The notes under the pieces: generated by a model
Told to the model about the DNA's origin: nothing
Seen by the model: only the letters and a program-made list of their open reading frames with translations
The model's database searches: none
Position numbers and translations under genes: made by a program
Assembly: GCF_000708285.2 (NCBI RefSeq)
Contig: NZ_JAUG01000051.1
Span: forward strand, 1-34,426
From: Pedobacter borealis DSM 19626
GTDB taxonomy: Bacteria > Bacteroidota > Bacteroidia > Sphingobacteriales > Sphingobacteriaceae
Direction of reading: 5' to 3'
Length of the DNA: 34,426 nt
In this document: positions 8,448 through 16,603 of the stretch, in pieces
How the letters are laid out: every line of letters begins with the position of its first letter
Position numbering within the stretch: the stretch's first letter is position 1

Positions 8448-11400
8448 TTAAAACCCAGCTGTTACACCAAAAGACAGCGTACGTTGTACAGGATAATTAT
8501 AGTTGTTGGTATTAGATTCAGGGTCAATAAAGTATTTTTGACTTTTCGAATCACTCAATAAATTAGTTCCCGATACATATAGGCGTAATTGTTGGAATGG
8601 AGAGTTTTTCAGTACTCCTTGTTTAAAATCATAACCAAATTGTAAATATTTTAAACGAACATATTTAGATTTGACAATCCAAAAATCGCTGTTTTGTATG
8701 TTGTTATTTCCATTTGCACTTGGCGAGCTGGTTTGTCTAGGAAAAATAGAATTGGTATTATCTGGCCTCCAGTAATCTTGCTGGAAACCATAAAGTAAAT
8801 ACCCTTGTGTACTCGAACCTTGTAGCACATCACCAAGATAACGGTCTCTATCTCCCGATCCTTGTACTACAGCGCTAAAGCTAAATCCTTTATAACCTAA
8901 GTCAAAGGTAATCCCGTAATTGCTTCTTGGCATGGTGTTTTTACCAATTCTTCTTTGGTCATTGCCATCAATTTGGCCATCACCGTTCGCATCTAAATAT
9001 TTCAAATCTCCAGCTTGAACATTATTGGCGTTTATAATGTGTGCACCATTCATCCAGTCGCTGTTAGAACCATAAATGCCAAGCGATTGATAACCAAGTC
9101 CGAAGTAAGTTCCTGGTGCACCAGAGCCTCGCGTGTATGGATTTTTCATATCGGCTTCACTATCCTGCGCAGTACGTTCAGTAAGCGTATTGAAGAAAGT
9201 ATAATTTACCCCAACCTTATAGGTAAAACTATTAACTTTATCATTCCAATCCAAATGGAATTCGGCACCTTCTTTACGATTAGCACCTTCTACGAAATTA
9301 ATTGGCGGCAAACCAATACCCAACGTTTGAGCAAAACGCGGATCGGAAGTTACAAAACCTGTAGTACGGCTATAGAAATAATCTACGGTTCCATTTAATC
9401 TATTGTTCATCGAAGCAAAGTCGATCCCTAAGTTTCTGTTTTTAATGGTTTGCCAAGAGTAATTAATACTAGGTAAATTAGCTGGTTCTGATGTGCCTTG
9501 AACCGGCTTTCCATCTACGATCCATCCAATTGGCGTAATGCCATAACCAGAAACATACTGGTAGGCTGCAATATCATCACTGTTTCCGGTTAAACCATAA
9601 GAACCACGTAATTTAAGGAAATCAAAAATATGTTTGTCCTTAAGCGATTGCATAAAACTTTCTTCCGAAATGTTATAACCACCTGATAGGGCATAAAATG
9701 TACCCCATTGCTTTCCAGGCACAAATAAATCGCTACCATCTCTACGAACTACACCTTCTACGGTGTATTTAGATTTGTAGGTATAACCTAAACGACCTAT
9801 ATATCCTGCTCTGGCACCAAATACATTTCCATTATCTGTATAATAGTTGTACTCTGCCCCATTAATCGACTGGTTCGCTGTTGGGCCTGCCACAATTTGA
9901 TCAAAAAGAATCTGATATTGTGTTCTAGTGCCGCTTAAGCTACCAATAGTATGTTGTTGCTGCTCATAGCCCCCTGTAAAATCTACGGCATGATCACCAA
10001 AAGTCTTATTATAGGTTACAAAACCTTGTAAGGTAATCGATTTTCCTTCACTTCTACTGTTGGTCAAATCTGGTGGATTGCTATATATTGGACTCGTACT
10101 GCCATTTGCATACGTTGGTGCCAATACATTCCAGTTTTTGCCAATGGAATTCCTAAGATTATAATTTCCACTGGCTTTAAATTTTAAGCCACTTAAAAAA
10201 GGAGCACTATACTCTAATGCCAAATTTCCATTAAAGACTCTAGAAATTCCTTTAGCATATCCAGATTTTGGATCAAGCTCTTGTACCGGATTATCAGTAG
10301 TATTATTAGACGGTAAGCCGAATTCATTATTGGCTAATTGGCTTGGGCGTTTGTTTTGGATATGGCTATAAACACCACCATAGCCAACACTTGGCTGTAT
10401 GTTATTTTCCACATACCCATCTAAACCAGTAGTTACTTTTAAATTAATCTTATCAAAATAACTTGTTGTGTTTAAACGATAAGTTGTGCGGCGGTTATAA
10501 TTCTGGTCTGTTCTTAAGTTAGACCCCTGATCATAGTAAGACAATGCTGCATAATAGGTTAACTGTTTAGTGCCCGATGTTACCGAAAAATCGTGTCTCA
10601 TTTCTGGGGCAAAATCTTTTAAGGTAAGCGATTGCCAATCGGTATTCGGAAAATTAATCGGGTCGGCACCTGTACGGTACTTTTCTAGATCAGGCACTGG
10701 TGTTGGCAAAGGTAAACCTTCAGATGCATAAACATCATTAGTAGCTTTCAGTTGCTCATAAGAGCTTACTTTTTTAGGAAACAAGGTAGGTTGTGAAAAA
10801 ATTTGGTTAAATGAATAATTAACATTTATTTTTCCGTCTTTCCCTTGCTTTGTAGTTACAATAATTACACCGTTACCCGCAGAAACACCATATAAAGCCG
10901 TAGCTTCAGCATCTTTAAGGATCGAATAGGTTTCAACATCATTCGGGTTTATGTTTTGAAAATCACTTTGCGTACGGATAATATTGTCAATAACATATAA
11001 AGGTGGTTTACTAGAACCACGAATAGAAATTGTGCTCTTTGTTCCTGGCGCACCAGTGGTAGTCGTCACAATAATACCTTGTGCTCTACCCGCAATTGCA
11101 TCATTAATAGAGGCAACAGGTAGTTGTGCAACCTTCTCAAAATCAATTGTACTGATAGCTCCGGTAGTTTTTCTTTTTGTAGTCGAACCAAAGGCTTGTA
11201 CAACTACCTCATCTAGGTTATTCGATGAATTCAGCATCACAATTTTCATTGGAGAGGTAGAAGCGGGCATTTCTACGGTTTTATAACCAATGGTCGTAAA
11301 AACTATGGTTGAATTTTCAGGAACTTTTAGGCTAAATTTCCCCGCCCCGTCAGTCATAAATCCAAGGCCTTTCACGCCTTTCACGCTTACACTTACGCCT

Positions 11401-11828
11401 GGTAGCGGTATCCCAGCAGTATCAACAACAACACCCGTTATGGTAATGTCTTTTAATAACTTTCCTCTCGAGGAGATGGTAACAAGGTTATCCCCCTCAA
11501 TGGAGTAAACCAATGAAGTACCTTCTAAAAGCTGATCGAGGATGTCAGATATAGGGGCTTTATTTACTTTTACGCTTATTTGCTTGTTGAAAGGCCCTTC
11601 AGTAGGGCTGTAAACAAAGCGAAATGAGCTTTGTTTTTCTATCAATTTAAGGGCCTTACTCAACTGCATATTTTTCATATCAAAAGACAGCTTCTCTTGT
11701 GAAAAAACTTTTGCAGATACATTTAAGCAGGCGATAATCACCATTAAAAATGTCAGTTTCATTGTCAAAATGAGTTTAGAGCGCACTCGATTCCAAGTTG
11801 GCTCTTTGGTGAAGTAATAATTTATCAT
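8448..11828 (-). CDS. SusC/RagA-family TonB-dependent receptor with STN signalling domain
   Basis: Outer-membrane TonB-dependent importer of 1126 residues from the chosen start. Order: long signal peptide ending near SAKVFSQ (~40), STN domain (~45-115; DMKNMQLSKALKLIEKQ...), carboxypeptidase-regulatory-like beta-sandwich (~125-205; ITGVVVDTAGIPLPGVSVSV), plug (~215-330; SINDAIAGRAQGI, DAEATALYGVSAGNGVI) and a 22-strand barrel ending in LSFGVTAGF. The STN domain marks it as a transducer that should signal to the FecR protein encoded just upstream. A longer in-frame ORF begins at 11906, but the start at 11828 gives the typical Sphingobacteriaceae N-terminus (YYFTKEPTWNRV) and signal peptide. 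It works with the SusD protein encoded downstream. Confidence 0.93.
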   Translation of the reverse strand: MINYYFTKEPTWNRVRSKLILTMKLTFLMVIIACLNVSAKVFSQEKLSFDMKNMQLSKALKLIEKQSSFRFVYSPTEGPFNKQISVKVNKAPISDILDQLLEGTSLVYSIEGDNLVTISSRGKLLKDITITGVVVDTAGIPLPGVSVSVKGVKGLGFMTDGAGKFSLKVPENSTIVFTTIGYKTVEMPASTSPMKIVMLNSSNNLDEVVVQAFGSTTKRKTTGAISTIDFEKVAQLPVASINDAIAGRAQGIIVTTTTGAPGTKSTISIRGSSKPPLYVIDNIIRTQSDFQNINPNDVETYSILKDAEATALYGVSAGNGVIIVTTKQGKDGKINVNYSFNQIFSQPTLFPKKVSSYEQLKATNDVYASEGLPLPTPVPDLEKYRTGADPINFPNTDWQSLTLKDFAPEMRHDFSVTSGTKQLTYYAALSYYDQGSNLRTDQNYNRRTTYRLNTTSYFDKINLKVTTGLDGYVENNIQPSVGYGGVYSHIQNKRPSQLANNEFGLPSNNTTDNPVQELDPKSGYAKGISRVFNGNLALEYSAPFLSGLKFKASGNYNLRNSIGKNWNVLAPTYANGSTSPIYSNPPDLTNSRSEGKSITLQGFVTYNKTFGDHAVDFTGGYEQQQHTIGSLSGTRTQYQILFDQIVAGPTANQSINGAEYNYYTDNGNVFGARAGYIGRLGYTYKSKYTVEGVVRRDGSDLFVPGKQWGTFYALSGGYNISEESFMQSLKDKHIFDFLKLRGSYGLTGNSDDIAAYQYVSGYGITPIGWIVDGKPVQGTSEPANLPSINYSWQTIKNRNLGIDFASMNNRLNGTVDYFYSRTTGFVTSDPRFAQTLGIGLPPINFVEGANRKEGAEFHLDWNDKVNSFTYKVGVNYTFFNTLTERTAQDSEADMKNPYTRGSGAPGTYFGLGYQSLGIYGSNSDWMNGAHIINANNVQAGDLKYLDANGDGQIDGNDQRRIGKNTMPRSNYGITFDLGYKGFSFSAVVQGSGDRDRYLGDVLQGSSTQGYLLYGFQQDYWRPDNTNSIFPRQTSSPSANGNNNIQNSDFWIVKSKYVRLKYLQFGYDFKQGVLKNSPFQQLRLYVSGTNLLSDSKSQKYFIDPESNTNNYNYPVQRTLSFGVTAGF

Positions 11829-11970
11829 ACTTTTGTTTTTTTGGTTAGTTTGATTGTGGTATTTACTGTTTGCATACGTGATATACCCGATCACATAAAA
11901 AATCAAAAAATCCCGGGGCGGTGTTCCAGCATCGCCCCTTTTATTTTGATCTCTCTATTTGGCTTTGTTG

Positions 11971-13011
11971 TTATTTTGTAATAATGATTTTTCCTCCTTC
12001 CATTTTATAGTTAAAATGTTTTACTTCCTGTAGACGCTTAAGAACTTCCAAGATATTTTCTTTGCTGAAAGTAGCGGTATATAGATAACCGGCAACGGTT
12101 TCATCTCCCAATTCTATATCAACGCCGTACCAGCGTTCCAACATTGGTTCCATTTCCCTCCAGGTGAACGCATTAAAAATAAGGTTATTCGTTACCCAGG
12201 CTGTTTCCACAATCGTGGTATCAAGCTTAGTTATATGACCCATCTCGACTTTTGGAAGTTGCGGCAGTGCATTCACCGCACCTTTTAAATTGCTCGCTGG
12301 TTTATAGAACAAGATTTTCTGTCCCGGTCTTAAAGTCACCACGTTATCATTGCCGCTGTTACTTTCCACTTTGATAGAGCCTTGAATGAGGGACGCTTCT
12401 GAGAAGTCTTCCTCCGGGTAGGATTTTAAATTGAATACCGTTCCTAAAACAGTTACTTTAAAATTGTCGGTCAATACCTTGAATGGCTTTTCCTTATTAT
12501 GTGCTACATCAAAATAAGCCTCACCAATCAACTTTACCGACCTTGTATCCACATTAAAACCTTTTTCCATTTTAATTTCACTGCCCGAATTGAGGTAAAC
12601 CTTTGTTCCATCAGGAAGAATAATTTTTTTCTTATTCCCAAAACCTGTCTCAAACGACCTAGTGTAAAGTACTGCTGGTGCCGGTTTGCTCGAATAATAA
12701 AACAATCCTACCATCAGCACTGCTAAAAAGCAGGCTGCAGCAGCTCCATACCATATAATATGTCGTTTCAGCAATTGCTTTTCTGGTTGTGTCGCTCCAT
12801 TGATCTTATTAACCTGAATATTTAATGGGGTTATATTGGCACTTAAGACTTGGTACATATACCGAGCCTTCTCGACCAAGTCGGATTTCGAAGGGTTATC
12901 AACAACCCATTTTTCCCAAAACCGGATACACCTTTCGTCACTACCTTCACAATATTTCTTGAAGGTGTCATCCATTAAAAAATCTTCTGGTTGTAAATAA
13001 TCATTAATCAT
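11971..13011 (-). CDS. FecR-family anti-sigma factor
   Basis: 346 residues. A cytoplasmic N-terminal part (~1-85, sigma-binding) is followed by one membrane span (IIWYGAAAACFLAVLMVGLF, ~88-107) and a periplasmic FecR domain with the usual TGFGNKKKIILPDGTKVYLNSGS and GEAYFDVAHNKEKPFKV motifs. The C-terminal ~70 residues (NLIFNAFTWREMEPMLERWYGV...) match the DUF4974 domain that contacts the receptor's STN domain. Its place between the sigma gene and susC is standard for trans-envelope signalling. The N-terminus MINDYLQPEDFLMDDTFKKY closely matches a decayed relic at 25506-25599, which supports the start codon. Confidence 0.93.
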   Translation of the reverse strand: MINDYLQPEDFLMDDTFKKYCEGSDERCIRFWEKWVVDNPSKSDLVEKARYMYQVLSANITPLNIQVNKINGATQPEKQLLKRHIIWYGAAAACFLAVLMVGLFYYSSKPAPAVLYTRSFETGFGNKKKIILPDGTKVYLNSGSEIKMEKGFNVDTRSVKLIGEAYFDVAHNKEKPFKVLTDNFKVTVLGTVFNLKSYPEEDFSEASLIQGSIKVESNSGNDNVVTLRPGQKILFYKPASNLKGAVNALPQLPKVEMGHITKLDTTIVETAWVTNNLIFNAFTWREMEPMLERWYGVDIELGDETVAGYLYTATFSKENILEVLKRLQEVKHFNYKMEGGKIIITK

Positions 13012-13095
13012 TCTGGCTGCCTTTTATATATCAGTGCCTGAACTGTTTGATTTTTACCGGTTTTTTTTTAGAAAAATAACATAACTTGTTGTTAG

Positions 13096-13674
13096 TTAGT
13101 TGATTAAATATTTTCTGAGGGTTTTTAAAGCTTCATAAATCGTATTATAAGCTGTACGGACGGTCATCGCATTGAGTCTTGCAATATCTTCATAACTTAG
13201 TCCTTCATAAAAACGCAATTGAATGAGTTTTCGCTGCTGCAGACTAAGCTTTCCCAATGCCTGGCTTAGTCGCCTCTTTACCAGATCATCTGATTGGATT
13301 TTAACAATAAGTTCCTCATAGGGTATTTCAATCAGCTCACCATCTTTTGCAATTGCAGAAATCACCCTGTCCAGTTTCTGCTGATGACCAATTTGTTTTA
13401 GAATTTTCCGCTTAAGAATAGTCCGCAGATAAGATTCTACCTGATCCACCCTGGGCAGAAATTCATGTTTCTCCCACAATTCTAGAAAGATCTGATTTAA
13501 GGTATCGCTGACCACATCCGGATCGGTGCAGACCCTTAGCCCAAAAACAGAGAGATTTCGATAAAGTCCTTTGTATAAATCCAGGAAAGCTTTTCGGTCT
13601 CCCGTGCACATTGCCTCCCACCACAAACTATACATGGAAATGTCACCAATAGTTGGGGAGGGCTTTTTGTTCAT
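13096..13674 (-). CDS. ECF-type RNA polymerase sigma factor
   Basis: 192 residues of the Bacteroidota-specific sigma-70 group that pairs with FecR proteins. Region 2 spans ~30-100 (DTLNQIFLELWEKHEF, SYLRTILKRKILKQI) and region 4 ~135-190 (LSLQQRKLIQLRFYEGLSYEDIA, with the helix-turn-helix ending in RTAYNTIYEALKTLRKYL). It is the first gene of the minus-strand locus, 84 bp before fecR, and is expected to drive transcription of susCD when the receptor is occupied. A pseudogene copy of its C-terminal half exists at 25173-25375. Confidence 0.93.
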   Translation of the reverse strand: MNKKPSPTIGDISMYSLWWEAMCTGDRKAFLDLYKGLYRNLSVFGLRVCTDPDVVSDTLNQIFLELWEKHEFLPRVDQVESYLRTILKRKILKQIGHQQKLDRVISAIAKDGELIEIPYEELIVKIQSDDLVKRRLSQALGKLSLQQRKLIQLRFYEGLSYEDIARLNAMTVRTAYNTIYEALKTLRKYLIN

Positions 13675-13854
13675 TGAGGGGAGGGGTGTAATTATTTGGT
13701 TATATCAGCAATTATATGAATTATCTGTCAATTAAATATTTATTAATTTCATATTTTGTCAGCCTTGAGTAAACCTGCATCAGGGAATAGTAAGCAATAT
13801 GGGTAGAAGAACAGCTAAAAACTGATGCTTATAAAAAGGCAAGGTTTAAAGTAG

Positions 13855-13995
13855 GATGATGCAGCATTAATATTGGCTTTAGCAAAATACCGTCAGGCCA
13901 CGAAAAAGAATAAGGTTATAAAGATAGCTAGGAAGTTCCTGGTCCATATCCGATATGTGTTACCATTGCCAGTAAAAGAGCTGAATTATGGGCTA
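13855..13995 (+). pseudogene. Probable transposase remnant (IS110-like C-terminus)
   Basis: In the otherwise gene-free 432-bp gap, one frame reads DDAALILALAKYRQATKKNK, then VIKIARKFLVHIRYVL and further on KELNYGL. The ARKFLVHIRYVL segment and a YxxGL ending resemble the C-terminus of IS110-family transposases of Bacteroidota. There is no start codon and a stop codon precedes it, so it is a relic at best. The match was made by eye on a short segment. The rest of 13675-14106 shows nothing I can support. Confidence 0.35.
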
Positions 13996-14106
13996 TTTCT
14001 TATTTTTGTTTCTTTTTGCCGTCGAATTGTATAGGTCCTGTTACAATTAATCTTATTTGGAATAATTTTTTAAATTAGCATATATTAAAAAAAACCTGAT
14101 AAGCTT

Positions 14107-14397
14107 ATGGAAAATCTAAAAGAAGAAACCAAAATCAAAGCTTTCCTCACCAGGATAAAAACAGAGTGGCCAGGAGTGGTAGAGCGCTTTGAGTTTAAAA
14201 CAGGCAGTGTAATTTACGTTCATTTAAAGGAAGGCATATCGAGTATGGATTTTCTCGGTAAACTTTCCAGACAGGTAGAACGTTTTGTCGATTTCAGTAT
14301 GCCCATTATCTTGTATCATATTGAGAGTGATGGCATGAACTTAAGGTCGCATCCAATTAATTGGTATTCTTCCATTACTCAAGGAAAATCTTTTTAA
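14107..14397 (+). CDS. Unrecognised small protein (96 aa)
   Basis: I do not recognise a family. The protein is soluble, mixed alpha/beta and of ordinary composition, with no signal peptide, membrane span or cysteine. The start has AT-rich upstream sequence (AAAAAAAACCTGATAAGCTT), and codon use resembles the neighbours, which supports a real gene. It is transcribed towards the cold-shock gene, 164 bp away, and no terminator is visible between them. Confidence 0.6.
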   Translation: MENLKEETKIKAFLTRIKTEWPGVVERFEFKTGSVIYVHLKEGISSMDFLGKLSRQVERFVDFSMPIILYHIESDGMNLRSHPINWYSSITQGKSF

Positions 14398-14465
14398 TGC
14401 TCGTAAACATTTATGGTTAATACCTTAGACTGTAAAATGGCAGCCATAATTTTTACAGTTGTAAA

Positions 14466-14473
14466 TATTTTTG
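14466..14473 (+). promoter_or_regulatory. Possible -7 element of the cold-shock gene
   Basis: TATTTTTG matches TAnnTTTG. Transcription from here would leave a leader of roughly 80 nt before the cold-shock ATG, in keeping with the long leaders common to such genes. No clear -33 element is seen. Confidence 0.3.
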
Positions 14474-14561
14474 TGAACAATTAGCAATTTTGTTTGCCAG
14501 TAATTTTGGTTTTTGGGTTTTAATCCTATTTTTGGTTTTTAATTTAAAAACATCCAGTATA

Positions 14562-14750
14562 ATGAAAAACGGAACAGTAAAATTTTTTAACTCAGAAAAA
14601 GGCTTTGGCTTTATTAAAGAAGAAAGCGGATCTGAGATTTTTGTGCATGCATCAGGCCTGATTGACGAAATTAGAGAGAATGATACAGTTGAATACGAAG
14701 TTCAAGAAGGTAAAAAAGGCCTTAATGCAGTGAAAGTAAGAGTTGTTTAA
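14562..14750 (+). CDS. Cold-shock domain protein (CspA family)
   Basis: 62-residue OB-fold protein. RNP1-like GFGFIKEE and RNP2-like EIFVHASGL motifs are intact and follow the standard N-terminus NGTVKFFNSEK. It binds single-stranded RNA or DNA and acts as an RNA chaperone. A longer in-frame ORF starts at 14490, but the extra 24 residues are hydrophobic and not part of the family; the ATG at 14562 gives the usual protein length. A strong terminator follows 21 bp after the stop codon, so it is likely transcribed alone or with the gene before it. Confidence 0.95.
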   Translation: MKNGTVKFFNSEKGFGFIKEESGSEIFVHASGLIDEIRENDTVEYEVQEGKKGLNAVKVRVV

Positions 14751-14771
14751 TTCTTCCCCCAAAAGATTTTG

Positions 14772-14797
14772 AGCAGGATTTAGTCCTGCTTTTTTTT
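14772..14797 (+). terminator. Rho-independent terminator of the cold-shock gene
   Basis: Perfect 7-bp stem AGCAGGA/TCCTGCT with loop TTTAG, followed by a run of Ts. Confidence 0.9.
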
Positions 14798-14995
14798 GCC
14801 CTGATATTTTATTACGCTATCAAAACCGGGTACATCATTAACTGAACAAAAAGGTTGAAAAAATTTCCTTCTCATTTCTAGTTGATTACCAATTTGGCCC
14901 GCTTTACCCGCCATCTATATAGTTGCTTTCTGAATTGGATTTTTATTTTTGCTAATGTCGATCTAGTCGGCCGGAACCAAACAAATTAAATATTT

Positions 14996-15667
14996 TTGCA
15001 ACTTTCTATTTTTTCAATTCAGGAACCTGTTATAAACAACAAACCTCTTGATCGGGGTACTTTTATGGCTGCAGCACAGTTTGTAACAGCACTTAACTTT
15101 GCGGGCGAATTTGAGCTCTTAAGTTTATCGGCCATGAATACAAAGGTTGGAGCAACTAAAAAGGGCGGACTGGTATTTGTACGTAATGGAAAGTTGAAAA
15201 TGCATCCCGAAATTTACGATCATTTATCCCTGATATCGATATCTTCTATCTGTGCAGGGAGTGTTTATTTTCATGGCCGTGATAAAATTGCTACAGAAAT
15301 TGTAAATCTCCCTTATAAGGATGGCCTTTTAAACTTAGCAGGTGCTGAAGAGGATTACATGGCCTTTAAACGTTTATGCAGCCCTGTTTCACGGTTTTTT
15401 TTGTTACAGGCTAAAAAAGTACAATGGTCTGCAATCTTATCTACATTTAGGTTTTTTATGATGGAAGGCATTTGGGATGTGGTTAATTTTGTTGCCCATG
15501 CACTGCATCAGGCTGATGCAGATGTGCTCTCCTGTGCGCAGCTTTTAGAAAGCATGCAAAAACAAGAATGGTATCCTGGTTTTTGTCAGTCGCTTCAAGA
15601 TTTCCACGCCTCTCGTTATCCTTTAACTAAAGTAGGTTTAGAATCAGAACTGCCAGAAATGGCCTAA
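14996..15667 (+). CDS. Unrecognised protein (about 200-223 aa)
   Basis: I do not recognise a family. It is soluble, with helical segments in the C-terminal half (AKKVQWSAILSTFRFFMMEGI, VNFVAHALHQADADV). No signal peptide or catalytic motif is evident. The start is uncertain: a TTG at 14996 is the first possible start after a stop codon, while the first ATG is at 15065 (200 residues). A possible promoter TTG-N18-TATTTTTG lies at 14923-14951. The gene ends 7 bp from the convergent gene at 15675 without a visible terminator. Confidence 0.65.
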   Translation: MQLSIFSIQEPVINNKPLDRGTFMAAAQFVTALNFAGEFELLSLSAMNTKVGATKKGGLVFVRNGKLKMHPEIYDHLSLISISSICAGSVYFHGRDKIATEIVNLPYKDGLLNLAGAEEDYMAFKRLCSPVSRFFLLQAKKVQWSAILSTFRFFMMEGIWDVVNFVAHALHQADADVLSCAQLLESMQKQEWYPGFCQSLQDFHASRYPLTKVGLESELPEMA

Positions 15668-15674
15668 ATCCTAA

Positions 15675-16016
15675 TTATTTTAGGTAATTTTCTAATAAAA
15701 CACTTATTTCATCTCCAATAGCTCTATTGCCCATGTTGTTGAGTTTTTGCTGTGAAGAATTGTGTTTTTCGATATATGTAGCCTCTGTTTTATTGAATTT
15801 AAGATAACCCTGCTCAAAATAACGTTCTTCAATTTCGGTAGAAGAATCCATCGACCTGAACCATAATTTAATCAATGAGCCTGTAATTTTATCGAAGTAA
15901 AGCCAGTGGTAGGTCGCTTCTGCATCTGCATTGTCGGGAAGATCAAGACGCTGAATTTCTAGAATAGCAGTATCAGAATTTTGGAAAAAGTATAGAATCT
16001 TATATTTAGACGACAT
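15675..16016 (-). CDS. Unrecognised small protein (113 aa)
   Basis: I do not recognise a family. The composition is ordinary and soluble, with beta-rich segments (KYKILYFFQNSDTAILEIQ, YHWLYFDKITGSLIKLWFR) and no cysteine, signal peptide or membrane span. It converges on the 14996 gene with a 7-bp gap. Its upstream side opens on the repeat-rich 16017-16591 region, so its promoter must lie in or next to repeats. Confidence 0.55.
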   Translation of the reverse strand: MSSKYKILYFFQNSDTAILEIQRLDLPDNADAEATYHWLYFDKITGSLIKLWFRSMDSSTEIEERYFEQGYLKFNKTEATYIEKHNSSQQKLNNMGNRAIGDEISVLLENYLK

Positions 16017-16101
16017 GCCGCAAAAATAGGACTTAATTTTTGATCACAAAAAACATTTTTGCTGTTTAGATTTAATATTGTTGGTTTAAACGAATTCGTC
16101 T

Positions 16102-16162
16102 TTCCCGCGCAGGCGGGAATCTTAAAGCTTATTGCATTACGATTCCCAATCAAGTTGGGAAT
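16102..16162. repeat. Two short intergenic palindromes
   Basis: TTCCCGC/GCGGGAA (16102-16108 with 16113-16119) and ATTCCCAA/TTGGGAAT (16142-16149 with 16155-16162) look like the two halves of a dispersed TTCCCGC...GGGAATGACG-type repeat common in many bacterial genomes. They head the 575-bp gene-free cluster of repeats that runs up to moaCB. Confidence 0.6.
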
Positions 16163-16167
16163 GACGA

Positions 16168-16298
16168 TGCTCGTTGGTCTGGATCTGTGATCTTGACCTT
16201 TGGTCTGCGGATTTGTAATCCGCATTTTGATCTATATGTGTTTAAGGATTATAAATCCTTGGTTCTTAAGACGGGATTACAAATCCCGACTAACAATA
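16168..16298. repeat. Composite multi-palindrome repeat, copy 2
   Basis: Order of palindromes: an imperfect one with GGTC/GACC ends (16176-16198), GCGGATTTGTAATCCGC (16207-16223), AAGGATTATAAATCCTT (16244-16260) and CGGGATTACAAATCCCG (16272-16288). The element is bounded by GTTGGTC (16173-16179) and GACTAAC (16288-16294), which can pair over 7 positions with one G-T. It shares about 60 bp of near-identical sequence at its left end and 20 bp at its right end with the copy at 16469. Confidence 0.8.
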
Positions 16299-16331
16299 AA
16301 GTCGTACACAGTATATGTGTTAAAAAAAAGA

Positions 16332-16409
16332 TGTCATCCTGAGCTTGTCGAAGATAATCGTTTTTTGATTTGACAAAAATTGAAGGTCTTCGACAGGCTC
16401 AGACTGACA
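16332..16409. repeat. Dispersed inverted repeat (TGTCATCCTGAGC type)
   Basis: The arms TGTCATCCTGAGCTTG... and ...CAGGCTCAGACTGACA (23 bp each) match at about 20 of 23 positions around a 32-bp AT-rich centre. This family, with GTCATCCTGAGC and TCGAAGA cores, is frequent between genes of Bacteroidota. It could form a long hairpin. Confidence 0.7.
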
Positions 16410-16456
16410 CAGCTAAAGATTTGACTACTTCGGTCGAAATGACGATTTATCCTAAC

Positions 16457-16603
16457 CTAATGTTTCTCTGCTCGTTGGTCAGGATCTGTGATCTTGACCT
16501 TCGGTCTGCGGATTTGTAATCCGCATTTTGATTTTAAGAATTATAAAACCTAAGGTTTTTCAGACGTTACAAATCCCGACTAACAATACATCTAATGTTT
16601 CTC
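16457..16603. repeat. Composite multi-palindrome repeat, copy 3, between 12-bp direct repeats
   Basis: Unit 16469-16588 repeats the copy at 16168: a palindrome with GGTC/GACC ends (16477-16499), then GCGGATTTGTAATCCGC (16508-16524). The third palindrome is scrambled and the last has lost bases (GACGTTACAAATCCCG). It is bordered by CTAATGTTTCTC at 16457-16468 and 16592-16603. The right-hand 12-mer is the stop codon and last codons of moaCB. This looks like either a target-site duplication or a local duplication that carried the gene end with it. Confidence 0.75.

Noticed and set aside
9015..9398. Plus-strand reading frames inside susC
   Set aside because: Antisense shadow frames of a gene with complete domain structure; no protein-like features.
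14490..14561. N-terminal extension of the cold-shock protein
   Set aside because: The 24 extra residues are hydrophobic and not part of the family; they lie in the expected leader of the mRNA.
16168..16588. Integron attC sites, suggested by GTTGGTC and GACTAAC ends
   Set aside because: attC needs RYYYAAC at the left and GTTRRRY at the right, and the order and sequence here do not fit. No integrase or gene cassettes are present.
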